Below are positions 36,464 to 49,108 of a stretch of 64,000 nt of DNA, one piece after another. Under the pieces are notes generated by a model. The model was not told the origin of the DNA, searched no databases, and worked only from the letters and a program-made list of their open reading frames with translations. The DNA comes from Oikopleura dioica. Its lineage: Eukaryota; Chordata; Appendicularia; Copelata; Oikopleuridae. Location of the stretch: assembly GCA_907165135.1 (NCBI GenBank), contig OU015568.1:11602501-11666500 (forward strand). Direction: 5' to 3'. The number at the start of each line of letters is the position of its first letter. Positions within the stretch are counted from its first letter, which is position 1. The position numbers were made by a program, and so were the translations under genes.

Positions 36464-37929
36464 TTTGACAAGATGGCTTGATTATTTTTTCCAAGCTTTT
36501 ATATGGCTACCTTAGTGGTGGCATCAAAGGGGCTGATATTGCGGAAGAAGAAGGGTGCAGCTTTCGCCTGCTGCACCTGCTTTTATATTAGGGCGCGAAC
36601 GGCCCAATAAAATGCTAGTTTTGACAATTTTAGGAGCCTTATCGGCGTCAGTCCGTGAACTTCTTGAGCATTCCCGACAATATTAGCGCAGGAAAAATCT
36701 AAAACCCCATTTTAGAATGAACCAAGATAACCAAACTTTAAGAGTTATGGCATTTTCTTGTCAGTACTTGTCAGCCATTAAATCACCCTAACGAGTGAAA
36801 ATGAATATTCAACCCAACTCTGTATCGCTGTTTGTATTCTAGCGCCTGTTGCGCGTGCCGTGTGTCTTCCATAACTCAGTTTCACAAAAAATATAGCGAA
36901 AAAAAGCGAAAAGGGATGAAAAGAGGCACCTCTCTTTGCGGATTGTGGCTCATTAACGCAGCAGCTGGGGAAGTTGGGGAAGTGAGCTTGCAACGAGCAG
37001 GCCTCGACTCACCTCGTCACACCCTTCACTCAACTCCCTGACACTTACATACACGGTATTCAGAATCTGACACACATTTAGGTAAAATGGTTTGAGTACT
37101 CACACTGTCATATGATAACATGCAGCAATCTTTGAAGTCTTGAAATTCGGCCGCTCAAGAATATCTGTATCAGGTTTTAACTACCCCTTTAGATCGACAG
37201 AATCAATGATCGAGAGACTTTGAAACCCTTTTCAAAGATGAAATTCATCGCTTGGAAGTAGCAAGTGCTCCTAGAATGCCGAATCTGGAAGCTCTTGATC
37301 TGCTTTCCATGAAGTGATTTTCGCATAAGCGCTTCTCTGATGTAAGAGTCTTTGCTGCTCATTTTGCAGATTTAAAGTTAAAAATATGAGATTTACGAAA
37401 TGCTTTTTTAGTGTGGTAGTTAATTGAGTTGAAAGAAATCCGAAAGCGATAAATTCGAGTAACATTTTACGATTAATTTCAAGCTGTCAGCTAAAACTTT
37501 AAAGAGGGTTTGATTTAATACGTTTTGTAAAATAGACCGCACAGTGGACCCTTTTAATAAAGCCGTACATTGTCTCTTATACTTTTTTGGGAAAAAATTC
37601 TCAACAAAATAAATAATATTGATGATTTTTTAGCGAACTAATTTAGCGGTACTTTTGACAACGCTAAGAAAGACGAGCAATAAAGGATAAAATTGACCCA
37701 ATCCGAACAGGACGTTTCCCATAGATCCATTCCGACGCAGAATCGCGAATACTCTTTTTACGGCGATATTATTGTAAACACGTTTATGATGATAAATGGA
37801 CATTGGCGTGTTTTTGCCTGTTAGCAATTTATTCGCTGGGAAACGAAAGTGTCGTTTTATCGCCTTCCCCGCGTCACTCGTCTTTTGAGAAATCGTTTTT
37901 TGTCCAGGAAAATCCGCCTTCGAAATCGA
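36464..37929. other. Intergenic between KCNQ and the giant inverted repeat
   Basis: 1.47 kb upstream of KCNQ, presumably including its promoter. Short open frames on both strands have no splice support. The left end of the inverted structure begins at about 37930. Confidence 0.4.
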
Positions 37930-38439
37930 GCATGTGTAGGCTTCCCGCGGCTGTTTTCATTTTCCAGGTTCTTTTGCAGAGACACACCAAACTTACAGAA
38001 TATATGCACCATGACACGCCTTACAAAACTGCACTAGCCGATTTTTCGAAACGGCTCATTTTTGTGCCTTTTTTGGCGATTTTTGATGAGAAAAATGTAT
38101 ATAGATGAATTGTTCCAAAATTTAAGGGTGTTCCCACATACCGATTATTATCATTTTTGGATATGTTGTAGAAGAGGGTTCGCTGATTCTTTGGACCACT
38201 GGACGAATTCTGCAGACCTCGATTTCGGTACTTTCTAGAGCTTCAAAGTCGACAAAGTCTGCCAGATATGAAATTTCAAAATTTGCAACTTTTGATCTAC
38301 GCATTCTACGGTGACGATTTATAGCTCATCTTGGAGCTTATGAACCACTGAATTCAGTAAGGTGTTTTTTCTGAACCAGCTGGTCATTCTGGCGGTTCGT
38401 CGCGGTTCAAGCATTTAAAAGAGCCGGGATCCGGAAATA

Positions 38440-39110
38440 TGTATATCAAAATGCATATTTTTTGACGACGAGTCGTTTCAACACATTTTCGAACCGAACC
38501 ACTTGGCTAACCGCCCGGTTCACAGCGGTTCAAAGCGGTTCAAGGTCTGAATGTTCACAAAATATTGAAATATGTATATCAAAATGCTTGTCTAGTCAAA
38601 AGGAGTCTTTTGGACAGATTTTCGAACCGAACCACTTGGCTAACCGCCCGGTTCACAGCGGTTCAAAACGGTTCAAGGTCTGAATATTCACAAAATATTA
38701 AAATATGTATATCAAAATGCTTGTCTAATCAAAAGGAGTCTTTTGAACAGATTTTTGAACTAAACCGGACAGCTAACCGCCCGGTTCACAGCGGTTCAAA
38801 GCGGTTCAAGAACTGAATGTTCACAAAATATTGAAATATATATATCAAAATGCTTGTCTAGTCAAAAGGAATTAATTCAACAGGTTTTCATACCAAACCG
38901 CTCGGTTGACCGCCCGATTCACAGCGGTTCGAGGCGGTTCAAGCTCTTTTAAATTGCAAAATGCTGAAATATGTACATCAAAATGCTTCTCTACTTATGA
39001 AAAATCATTAAAACAGGTTTTCGAACCAGACCGCTTGGTTGACCGCCCGGTTCACAGCGGTTCAGGGCAGTTCTAGCTCATAATACTCACAAATTGCTGA
39101 AAAAAATAAA
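38440..39110 (+). repeat. 133-bp tandem array, left arm
   Basis: Five to six copies with a period of 133 bp, each containing CCGCCCGGTTCACAGCGGTT and the AT-rich TATGTATATCAAAATGCTTG. The copies diverge toward the inner side. Confidence 0.85.
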
Positions 39111-39154
39111 TCAAAATGCTTCTTTACTCATAAGAAATTGTACGTTTGTACAAT

Positions 39155-40890
39155 GAAGTCTGAGACGGGGCCAAGCCGACCCGAAGGGGAGGCCAGGACC
39201 ATTTGAACAATTGAGTCTGAGACAGGGCCAAGCCGACCCGAAGGGGAGGCCAGGCCATGTTATACAATCAAGTCTGAGACGGGGCAAAGCCGACCCGAAG
39301 GGGAGGCCAGGCCCGTTTGAACAATTTAGTCTGAGACAGGGCAAAGCCGACCTGAAGGGGAGGCCAGGCCCGATTGTACAATCCAGTCTGAGACAGGGCC
39401 AAGCCGACCCGAGGAAGAGACGAGGCAAGTTTGAACAATTAAGTCTGAGACGGGGCAAAGCCGACCCGAAGGAGAGGCCAGGCCTGTTTGAACAATTGAG
39501 TCTGAGACAGGGCCAAGCCGACCCGAAGGGGAGGCCAGGCCCATTTGAACAATTGAGTCTGAGACAGGGCCAAGCCGACCCGAAGGGGAGGCCAGGCCCG
39601 GTTGTACAATCAAGTCTGAGACGGGGCAAAGCCGACCCGAAGGGGAGGCAAGGCCCGTTTGAACAATTTAGTCTGAGACAGGGCCAAGCCGACCCGAAGG
39701 AGAGGCCAGGCCCGTTTGAACAATTGAGTCTGAGACAGGGCCAAGCCGACCCGAAGGCGAGGCCAGGCCCGAATGTACAATGAAGTCTGAGACGGGGCCA
39801 AGCCGACCCGAAGGGGAGGCCAGGCCCATTTGAACAATTGAGTCTGAGACAGGGCCAAGCCGACCCGAAGGGGAGGCCAGGCCCGGTTGTACAATCAAGT
39901 CTGAGACGGGGCAAAGCCGACCCGAAGGGGAGGCCAGGCCCGTTTGAACAATTTAGTCTGAGACAGGGCAAAGCCGACCTGAAGGGGAGGCCAGACCCGA
40001 TTGTACAATCCAGTCTGAGACAGGGCCAAGCCGACCCGAGGAAGAGACGAGGCCCGTTTGAACAATTAAGTCTGAGACGGGGCCAAGCCGACCCGAAGGG
40101 GAGGCCAGGCCCGGTTGTACAATTCAGTCTGAGACGGGGCCCACCCGACCCGAAGGGGAGGTCAGGCCCGATTGTACAATCCAGTCTGAGACAGGCCCAA
40201 GCCGACCCGAAGAGGAGGCCAGGCCTGTTTGTGCATTTTAGTCTGAGACGGGGCTAAGCCGACCCGAAGGGGAAGCCAGGCCCGTTTGAACAATTTAGTC
40301 TGAGACAGGGCCAAGCCGACCCGAAGGGGAGGCCAGGCCCGATTGTACAATCCAAACTGAGACGGGGCCAAGCCGACCCGAAAGGGAGGCCAGGCCCGTT
40401 TTTACAATTTATTCTGAGACGGGGCCAAGCCGACCCGAAGGATGGGCCAGGCCCGTATGTACATTTTAGTCTGAGACGGGGCCAAGCCGACCCGAAGGGG
40501 AGGCCACGCCCGATTGTACAATCCAGTCTGAGACAGGCCCAAGCCGACCCGAAGAGGAGGCCAGGCCCGTTTTACAATTTAATCTGAGACGGGGCCAAGC
40601 CGACCCGAAGGATGGGCCAGGCCCGTATGTACATTTTACTCTAAGACGGGGCCAAGCCGACCCGAAGGGAGGCCAGGCCCGTTTGTACATTTAAGTCTGA
40701 GACGGGGCCAAGCCGACCCGAAGGGGAGGCCAGGCCCGTTTTTACAATTTAATCTGAGACGGGGCCAAGCCGACCCGAAGGATGGGCCAGGCCCGTATGT
40801 ACATTTTAGTCTGAGACAGGGCCAAGCCGACCCGAAAGGGAGGCCAGTCCCGTTTATCAATTCAGTCAGAGTAAGGACCAAGGCGACCCG
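39155..40890 (+). repeat. 57-bp tandem array, left block (about 30 copies)
   Basis: The unit reads GTCTGAGACGGGGCCAAGCC, then GACCCGAAGGGGAGGCCAGG, then CCCGTTTGAACAATT. The variable tail alternates TTGAACAATT and TTGTACAATC. As 57 is divisible by three, frames stay open through many copies on both strands, giving repetitive pseudo-proteins of up to 286 aa that I do not consider genes. Confidence 0.95.
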
Positions 40891-41025
40891 AAAATGATGT
40901 TTTCCTTGCACCGTTATCGATAATTATCTCTGTAAATCGGGAACAAATTCAAATTTTCTAACATTATCTCCTTAAAAACAACAATTCAACAAAGAACTAA
41001 GACAAAAATAGGAAAAGCCTCCCCT
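40891..41025. other. Unique spacer at the centre of the inverted array
   Basis: About 135 bp of AT-rich, non-repeated sequence (CCGTTATCGATAATTATC and following) separates the two oppositely oriented array blocks and would form the loop of the foldback. Confidence 0.7.
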
Positions 41026-44000
41026 TCGGATCCTCTTAGCCCCGACTCAGACTTAATTGTACAAACGGGCTTAGCCTCCCCTTCGGGTCGGCTTTGCCCC
41101 GACTAAGACTGAATTGTACACTCGGGCCTGGCCTCCCTTCGGGTCGGCTTGGCCCCGTCTCAGACTAAATAAACGAACGAGCCTGGCCTCCCCTTTGGGT
41201 CGGCTTGGCCCCGTCTCAGACTGAATTGTACAACCGGGCCTGGTCTCCCTTCGGGTCGGCTTGGCCCCGTCTCAGACTTAATGTACAAACGAGCCTGGCC
41301 TCCCTTCGGGTCAGCTTGGCCCCGTCTCAGACTGAATTGTTCAAACGGGCCTGGCCTCCCTTCGGGTCGGCTTGGCCCTGTCCGAGACTGGATTGTTCAA
41401 TCGGGCTTGGCCTCCCTTCGGGTCGGCTTGGCCCTGTCTCAGACTAAATTGTTCAAACGGGCCTGGCCTCCCCTTCGGGTCGGCTTGGCCCTGTCCCAGA
41501 CTGGATTGTTCAATCGGGCTTGGCCTCCCTTCAGGTCGGCTTTGCCCTGTCTCAGACTTAATTGTTCAAACGGGCCTGGCCTCCCTTCGGGTCGGCTTGG
41601 CCCCGTCTCAGACTTAGATGCACAGACGGGCCTGGCCTCCCCTTCGGGTCGGCTTGGCCCCGTCTCAGACTTTATTGTACAATCGGGCCTGGCCTCCCTT
41701 CAGGTCGGCTTTGCCCTGTCTCAGACTAAATTGTTCAAACGGGCCTGGCCTCCCCTTCGGGTCGGCTTGGCTCCGTCTCAGACTTAAATGCACAAACGGG
41801 CCTGGCCTCACCTTCGGGTCGGCTTAGCCCCGTCTCAGACTAAAATGCACAAACAGGCCTGGCCTGCTCTTCGGGACGGCTTGGCCCTGTCTCAGACTAA
41901 ATTGTTCAAACGGGCCTGTCCTCCCCTTCGGATCGGGTGGGCCCCGTCTCAGACTGAATTGTACAACCGGGCCTGGCCTACCCTTCGGGTCGGCTTGGCC
42001 CTGTCTCAGACTAAATTGTTCAAACGGGCCTGTCCTCCCCTTCGGATCGGGTGGGCCCCGTCTCAGACTGAATTGTACAACCGGGCCTGGCCTCCCCTTC
42101 GGGTCGGCTTGGCCCCGTCTCAGACTAAATTGTTCAAACGGGCCTCGTCTCTTCCTCGGGTCGGCTTGGCCCTGTCTCAGACTGGATTGTACAATCGGGC
42201 CTGGCCTCCCCTTCGGGTCGGCTTTGCCCCGTCTCAGACTTGATTGTACAACCGGGCCTCAGACTAAAATGCACAAACAGGCCTGGCCTCCTCTTCGGGT
42301 CGGCTAGGGCCTGTCTCAGACTGGATTGTACAATCGGGCCTGGCCTCCCCTTCAGGTCGGCTTTGCCCTGTCTCAGACTTAATTGTTCAAACGGGCCTGG
42401 CCTCCCCTTCGGGTCGGCTTGGCCCCGTCTCAGACTTGATTGTACAATCGGGCCTGGCCTCCCCTTCAGGTCGGCTTTGCCCTGTCTCAGACTAAATTGT
42501 TCAAACGGGCCTGGCCTCCCCTTCGGGTCGGCTTGGCTCCGTCTCAGACTTAAATGCACAAACGGGCCTGGCCTCACCTTCGGGTCGGCTTAGCCCCGTC
42601 TCAGACTAAAATGCACAAACAGGCCTGGCCTCCTCTTCGGGTCGGCTAGGGCCTGTCTCAGACTGGATTGTACAATCGGGCCTGGCCTCCCCTTCGGGTC
42701 GGCTTGGCCCTGTCTCAGACTAAATTGTTCAAACGGGCCTGTCCTCCCCTTCGGGTCGGGTGGGCCCCGTCTCAGACTTAATTGTTCAAACGGGCCTCGT
42801 CTTTTCCTCGGGTCGGCTTGGCCCCGTCTCAGACTGAATTGTACAACCGGGCCTGGCCTCCCCTTCGGGTCGGCTTGGCCCCGTCTCAGACTAAATTGTT
42901 CAAACGGGCCTCGCCTCTTCCTCGGGTCGGCTTGGCCCTGTCTCAGACTGGATTGTTCAATCGGGCCTGGCCTCCCCTTCAGGTCGGCTTTGTCCTGTCT
43001 CAGACTTAATTGTTCAAGGGCCTGGCCTCCCCTTCGGGTCGGCTTGGCCCCGTCTCAGACTTGATTGTACAATCGGGCCTGGCCTCCCCTTCAGGTCGGC
43101 TTTGCCCTGTCTCAGACTAAATTGTTCAAACGGGCCTGGCCTCCCCTTCGGGTCGGCTTGGCTCCGTCTCAGACTTAAATGCACAAACGGGCCTGGCCTC
43201 ACCTTCGGGTCGGCTTAGCCCCGTCTCAGACTAAAATGCACAAACAGGCCTGGCCTCCTCTTCGGGTCGGCTAGGGCCTGTCTCAGACTGGATTGTACAA
43301 TCGGGCCTGGCCTCCCCTTCGGGTCGGCTTGGCCCTGTCTCAGACTAAATTGTTCAAACGGGCCTGTCCTCCCCTTCGGGTCGGGTGGGCCCCGTCTCAG
43401 ACTGAATTGTACAACCGGGCCTGGCCTCCCCTTCGGGTCGGCTTGGCCCCGTCTCAGACTCAATTGTTCAAACGGGCCTCGTCTTTTCCTCGGGTCGGCT
43501 TGGCCCCGTCTCAGACTGAATTGTACAACCGGGCCTGGCCTCCCCTTCGGGTCGGCTTGGCCCCGTCTCAGACTAAATTGTTCAAACGGGCCTCGTCTCT
43601 TCCTCGGGTCGGCTTGGCCCTGTCTCAGACTGGATTGTACAATCGGGCCTGGCCTCCCCTTCAGGTCGGCTTTGCCCTGTCTCAGACTAAATTGTTCAAA
43701 CGGGCCTGGCCTCCCCTTCGGGTCGGCTTTGCCCCGTCTCAGACTTGATTGTACAACCGGGCCTGGCCTCCCCTTCGGGTCGGCTTGGCCCTGTCTCAGA
43801 CTCAATTGTTCAAATGGGCCTGGCCTCCCCTTCGGGTCGGCTTGGCCCCGTCTCAGACTTGATTGTACAATCGGGCCTGGCCTCCCCTTCAGGTCGGCTT
43901 TGCCCTGTCTCAGACTAAATTGTTCAAACGGGCCTGGCCTCCCCTTCGGGTCGGCTTGGCTCCGTCTCAGACTTAAATGCACAAACGGGCCTGGCCTCAC

Positions 44001-44559
44001 CTTCGGGTCGGCTTAGCCCCGTCTCAGACTAAAATGCACAAACAGGCCTGGCCTCCTCTTCGGGTCGGCTAGGGCCTGTCTCAGACTGGATTGTACAATC
44101 GGGCCTGGCCTCCCCTTCGGGTCGGCTTGGCCCTGTCTCAGACTAAATTGTTCAAACGGGCCTGTCCTCCCCTTCGGGTCGGGTGGGCCCCGTCTCAGAC
44201 TGAATTGTACAACCGGGCCTGGCCTCCCCTTCGGGTCGGCTTGGCCCCGTCTCAGACTTAATTGTTCAAACTTGCCTCGTCTCTTCCTCGGGTCGGCTTG
44301 GCCCTGTCTCAGACTGGATTGTACAATCGGGCCTGGCCTCCCCTTCAGGTCGGCTTTGCCCTGTCTCAGACTAAATTGTTCAAACGGGCCTGGCCTCCCC
44401 TTCGGGTCGGCTTTGCCCCGTCTCAGACTTGATTGTACAACATGGCCTGGCCTCCCCTTCGGGTCGGCTTGGCCCTGTCTCAGACTCAATTGTTCAAATG
44501 GGCCTGGCCTCCCCTTCGGGTCGGCTTGGCCCCGTCTCAGACTAAATTGTACAAACGTA
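41026..44559 (-). repeat. 57-bp tandem array, right block (about 60 copies, inverted)
   Basis: Same unit as the left block, in the opposite orientation. There is higher-order structure: a marker unit containing CGGCTAGGGCCTGTCTCAG recurs near 42300, 42645, 43270 and 44065, implying that multi-unit blocks were duplicated. Some units carry CTCGTCTCTTCCTCGGGTC instead of the usual CTCCCCTTCGGGTC. Confidence 0.95.
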
Positions 44560-44599
44560 CAATTTCTTATGAGTAAAGAAGCATTTTGATTTATTTTTT

Positions 44600-45310
44600 T
44601 CAGCAATTTGTGAGTATTATGAGCTAGAACTGCCCTGAACCGCTGTGAACCGGGCGGTCAACCAAGCGGTCTGGTTCGAAAACCTGTTTTAATGATTTTT
44701 CATAAGTAGAGAAGCATTTTGATGTACATATTTCAGCATTTTGCAATTTAAAAGAGCTTGAACCGCCTCGAACCGCTGTGAATCGGGCGGTCAACCGAGC
44801 GGTTTGGTATGAAAACCTGTTGAATTAATTCCTTTTGACTAGACAAGCATTTTGATATATATATTTCAATATTTTGTGAACATTCAGTTCTTGAACCGCT
44901 TTGAACCGCTGTGAACTGGGCGGTTAGCTGTCCGGTTTAGTTCAAAAATCTGTTCAAAAGACTCCTTTTGATTAGACAAGCATTTTGATATACATATTTT
45001 AATATTTTGTGAATATTCAGACCTTGAACCGTTTTGAACCGCTGTGAACCGGGCGGTTAGCCAAGTGGTTCGGTTCGAAAATCTGTCCAAAAGACTCCTT
45101 TTGACTAGACAAGCATTTTGATATACATATTTCAATATTTTGTGAACATTCAGACCTTGAACCGCTTTGAACCGCTGTGAACCGGGCGGTTAGCCAAGTG
45201 GTTCGGTTCGAAAATGTGTTGAAACGACTCGTCGTCAAAAAATATGCATTTTGATATACATATTTCCGGATCCCGGCTCTTTTAAATGCTTGAACCGCGA
45301 CGAACCGCCA
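44600..45310 (-). repeat. 133-bp tandem array, right arm
   Basis: Reverse-complement counterpart of 38440-39110, copy for copy, with only scattered substitutions (for example CTGGGCGG for CCGGGCGG in one copy). Confidence 0.85.
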
Positions 45311-46926
45311 GAATGACCAGCTGGTTCAGAAAAAACACCTTACTGAATTCAGTGGTTCATAAGCTCCAAGATGAGCTATAAATCGTCACCGTAGAATGCG
45401 TAGATCAAAAGTTGCAAATTTTGAAATTTCATATCTGGCAGACTTTGTCGACTTTGAAGCTCTAGAAAGTACCGAAATCGAGGTCTGCAGAATTCGTCCA
45501 GTGGTCCAAAGAATCAGCGAACCCTCTTCTACAACATATCCAAAAATGATAAGAATCGGTATGTGGGAACACCCTTAAATTTTGGAACAATTCATCTATA
45601 TACATTTTTTCTCATCAAAAATCGCCAAAAAATGCACAAAAATGAGCCGTTTCGAAAAATCGGCTAGTGCAGTTTTGTAAGGCGTGTCATGGTGCATATA
45701 TTCTGTAAGTTTGGTGTGTCTCTGCAAAAGAACCTGGAAAATAGTTTTCAGCCGCGGTAAGCCTAAGCATGTGCGGCCTGGTTTAGAGCAGGGTTGAAAT
45801 AAAAATCAATAAAAATGTTCTGTTAGAATATCGAGAACGCTTTCAAGTAAAGATATAGGTAGGTCTGTTGACCTTTTAAGAGTCGTCGACAGGAAAACAT
45901 AAGTGTCGGCCGTGCAGCCTGTCATTTTCCTCCTTGATTTCAACCCTGTTATCTGACTGCATCTCGCAACCGTAAACTCTACGGCCCATTATTCTTGTGT
46001 CTCTATACTTTCTCTTCGATGGCCTATCTCTCTGCTTCTATTTCGAGCTGCGCGAAAAAGTGACCAACTCAATGATGGATATCGCTTTAGTATTCCAAAA
46101 GGTTGAAAATGTTAACGATGGAGCTTTTAGCGCGTCTCAAATCTTCAAAACGGACGACACGGTCCAGAGGGGTGTAATCTCTGATAACAGCCGATCAGAT
46201 ACAAAATTGATCATCATGAATCGACATCTAGGCAGCTCTCTAGAGCAGGAATTCAAAATCAAAATCACCTGTTACAGTGTGTCTAGATTTATGCCTGCCG
46301 TGGAAGTGATAACGGCTTCACCTACTGAGATTCATGGGTTTGGCTCATTTCGAGCTTTGGGAAGTTTTCTCGCTCGTTTGCGTACTCACGCGATTTAATA
46401 TCTATCAATGACTTCACTTCAGTGTGGGGTTTACACAATAACTAACAATTACCGGCACAATATTGAGGATTTTCATCAACCTTGACATTTGAAAACAGAC
46501 AGCGCGGTGAACAAATATGAGATAATTTAGACACATGTTCGAACTTTGAAAATAATTCCTTCTTTTAAAACTATCCTCCAGCTCATTATCGAAGATTTCT
46601 CTCACAAATCGCCCCTCGTTAGATTCTTTCTATTCAAAAGATATCACCGCCGCCGCAAGCAACCGGTGATAAGTAACAACCCTTTCCCACCAGACTCGTT
46701 GTTGTTACTTACGAAGATATGTGGTAAATACTGCATGCTATCGTCCATCTATCTCTCAGTGAAAAAGTCGGTCTCTCGAAGAAATTGTAAAGTTTCGTCT
46801 TTCCGGGGTTGAAATCTTTTGCTGGGTAAATTTCTTTACTCGAATAAAAGTTCATTTCTTTATTTGAAAACCGGTAAAGTTTCAAGTGTTCCTTTTTTTG
46901 CCATGGCCCATGGGAGGGTACCGACG

Positions 46927-47118
46927 CTAATCGAATTTAAACCCCGTGTCCTGTAATCGCTGAATCCGGAGGGCAGAGCTACCGAGTGGTCTTTCGTTCG
47001 AGTTTTGAAAAAATTTGATTGTCTCTTGCATCCGTGCTTTATCTTCCGATGGGTTAGCGAGAATGTATTTGTTTACCACGATTGGCAACGCTTTAATATC
47101 ATAAAAAATCATTCTCAA
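46927..47118 (-). other. Candidate coding exon or gene remnant
   Basis: The minus-strand frame ends QRLQDTGFKFD then stop, preceded by LPIVVNKYILANPSEDKARM and a helical segment. An acceptor-like TTAAAG precedes the LPIVV codons. No upstream exon could be joined in phase, and no family is recognised. Confidence 0.2.
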
Positions 47119-48775
47119 AAAGTTACTTATAAAAGCCCTTTTCGGAGCTGATCAAGGAAGACGACGACAATACTCCTCTGAAAAGGGAGTTGGCAGTTGG
47201 CCTTTTCAATTCCAGCGCTGCCAGCACTAAAATCTGTCAAGCTCTGTTTTGTTGTTTTCTGAAAATAACAAAAAAAAAAAATCGTAACCCGATCATATAC
47301 TAAAGATGTGCTACTAGAGCTTGAGCAATGAAAAAACGGTCTCAAACAGAAATTATATAGTTCACGATGATTTATCGGTCAAGAAAGCTAATTAGTAATT
47401 ACTAAAATATTGGTCTCTCGTTTAGTGTGAAAAACTTGCTGACCCTGCTCGTGCATAAACCCACGGCTCATCTTCCTGACGCTCATTCTGATATTCTCTA
47501 TAGACGCAATGTCTTCCATGTTCTCTTATATCTCCTTATATACTGATTCGATGCGCAAAAGACAGGGTTTGTTAATTCTGAGGAGATTGTAGCTTCCTCC
47601 GATCGCTGTACATTCATTTATCAAAGTCAGAAGAAATCACCGACGCGGACAAATTTTATCCCTCCTCATTCGACCTCCGGTCATATCTCTCTCTCTCTGA
47701 GATAAAAGATCAGAAACTTGTCAAACTTGGAATGGATAAAGATTGGGCGAGAATAATTAATTGGAATCGTAAATATCGGGAGTACGCGCTAGTTTATTGT
47801 TAAGACAAGTTATAAATTACCGCGTTAAACTTATTTTTCTCTATCACTTTTTTTTTCTCAAAACACGTTCCTTACGTTAACAACTTTCCCATGAAGCGAA
47901 ATTCGTCTCATTTGGTGTTGGATTGAGTCAGGAAGCGTTTCCGCAGTTGGCCCAGTGAGCAAATCGATGATGTACGAGCTGGCTATGCTGAAGGTTGATG
48001 ATTTCCGACGCGTCTCGTCGTCTTTTGCAAAGAACTTTCGACTGGAACTGGTAAAATGGGTTCTTGTCTTTCGAGAAATTGTTTTTCAGACATCATAATG
48101 AGCTTTTGTTTACATGAAAATATAAATTTTACGAACCATGCGTGGCTATGACAATGATGATTGTCTTCATTTACCTCTCTTCCTACTATACAGTATAATC
48201 CCCCTTGCACACTTATCAAGTCTTGAAAAAACAATGTGTACATGTATTTCAATGCCGATACAGGGGTACCAGTGAAGATAGGCTTTGGAGGAAATCTAAA
48301 CTGCCCCCTTTATTGGGATTAATTTTTGAAGGAGAAGCCCTGACCTCCTCGTTTGACTGAGCCACTCATTGAGCCTCTTGAGAAAACTCGCAATGACAAG
48401 AACCTTTCCTACTCGATATGATGGGCTTATTTTTCTCTCGCTGAAACTCCTCGTTTGCTTTCTGAATTTCAAAATTCAATTCAACATTTATGAACGCCAT
48501 TTAATATAACTGACGCGGTATTTCTCATAAATTTGGGACTCCTACGCTTATATGGAAATCAGTACAAAAATCAATCAAATTTCCGGGCATGGAAGAATGT
48601 TTTTTTTTCCAAAAGACTTACGCGCATGTTTTCTGGTATTCTGAAGATGGACATCTTCCGCGACTCTAAAAATAAATCACAATTGTTTAGGAAAGCTCAT
48701 CAGCATAAAGTTGATGAGCTGGGACAAGCCTCGTAACAACCTCTAATGGAGCCCCTTGCAAATTTTACGGTTTTC

Positions 48776-49012
48776 TCATTCTCTCTTCTTGGCGCCATTA
48801 TTTGAGAAAATATGAAAGTTCCCTAAATTGAAGAAAACCTTATTTTGAATAACAAATTTTCCTTTGTGATATTTACTCGAATGCCAGGCATAATCTATTT
48901 GAGAACTTTTTATGACGCCAACTGGGTACTCCTGTTTCTCAACACCATTTTTTCGCTGATATTCAATAATAATATCGTATTTATTGCCCAAAAAATTGAT
49001 TAATGGGAACAT
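48776..49012 (-). other. Candidate small coding frame or gene remnant
   Basis: 78 codons with alternating hydrophobic and polar residues (KYDIIIEYQRKNGVEKQEYP, then HKGKFVIQN) that look beta-strand-rich rather than random. It lies downstream of the multi-pass protein gene on the same strand, and could be a broken extra exon or separate gene. Confidence 0.2.
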
Positions 49013-49108
49013 AATTGTAAATCAAAATCTTAGAAAAACCGCAGTAACAGATACTAAACGGATATTTATTCATTTGATGAAACAGATCATTTTTAAACTA
49101 GTTCTAAG

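Larger units (their letters stand above)
37930..45775. mobile_element. Giant foldback (inverted-repeat) element of 7.8 kb with nested tandem arrays
   Basis: The segment 37930-39154 reappears in reverse complement at 44560-45775 with very few differences. The outer ends read CATGTGTAGGCTT on the left and, inverted, CATGCTTAGGCTT on the right; beyond them the flanks are unrelated. Inside each arm is a 133-bp tandem array, and the whole centre is a 57-bp GC-rich array that switches orientation near 40.95 kb. The palindrome therefore continues into the arrays, which are unequal in length (about 1.7 and 3.5 kb). There is no transposase, integrase or reverse-transcriptase frame. I could not find a target duplication, so transposition is inferred from architecture only. 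A recombination-built palindrome is the alternative. Confidence 0.75.
45776..49108. other. 3.3-kb region without a convincing gene
   Basis: It contains several coding-like islands that I could not splice: a plus-strand frame at 46069-46398 (from MMDIALVFQKVENVNDG), and minus-strand frames at 47118-46927, 48136-47983 and 49012-48776. These may be decayed genes or exons of an unrecognised gene. A CT-rich run and a purine run near 47690 and 47270 are simple sequence. No RNA gene was seen. Confidence 0.35.

Noticed and set aside
39111-44606. Long open frames on both strands encoding repeats such as SLRQGQADPKGRPGPFEQL
   Set aside because: The repeat unit is 57 bp, divisible by three and poor in stops, so any frame stays open. 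The frames occur on both strands and lack signal peptides or splice sites. I read them as by-products of the array.
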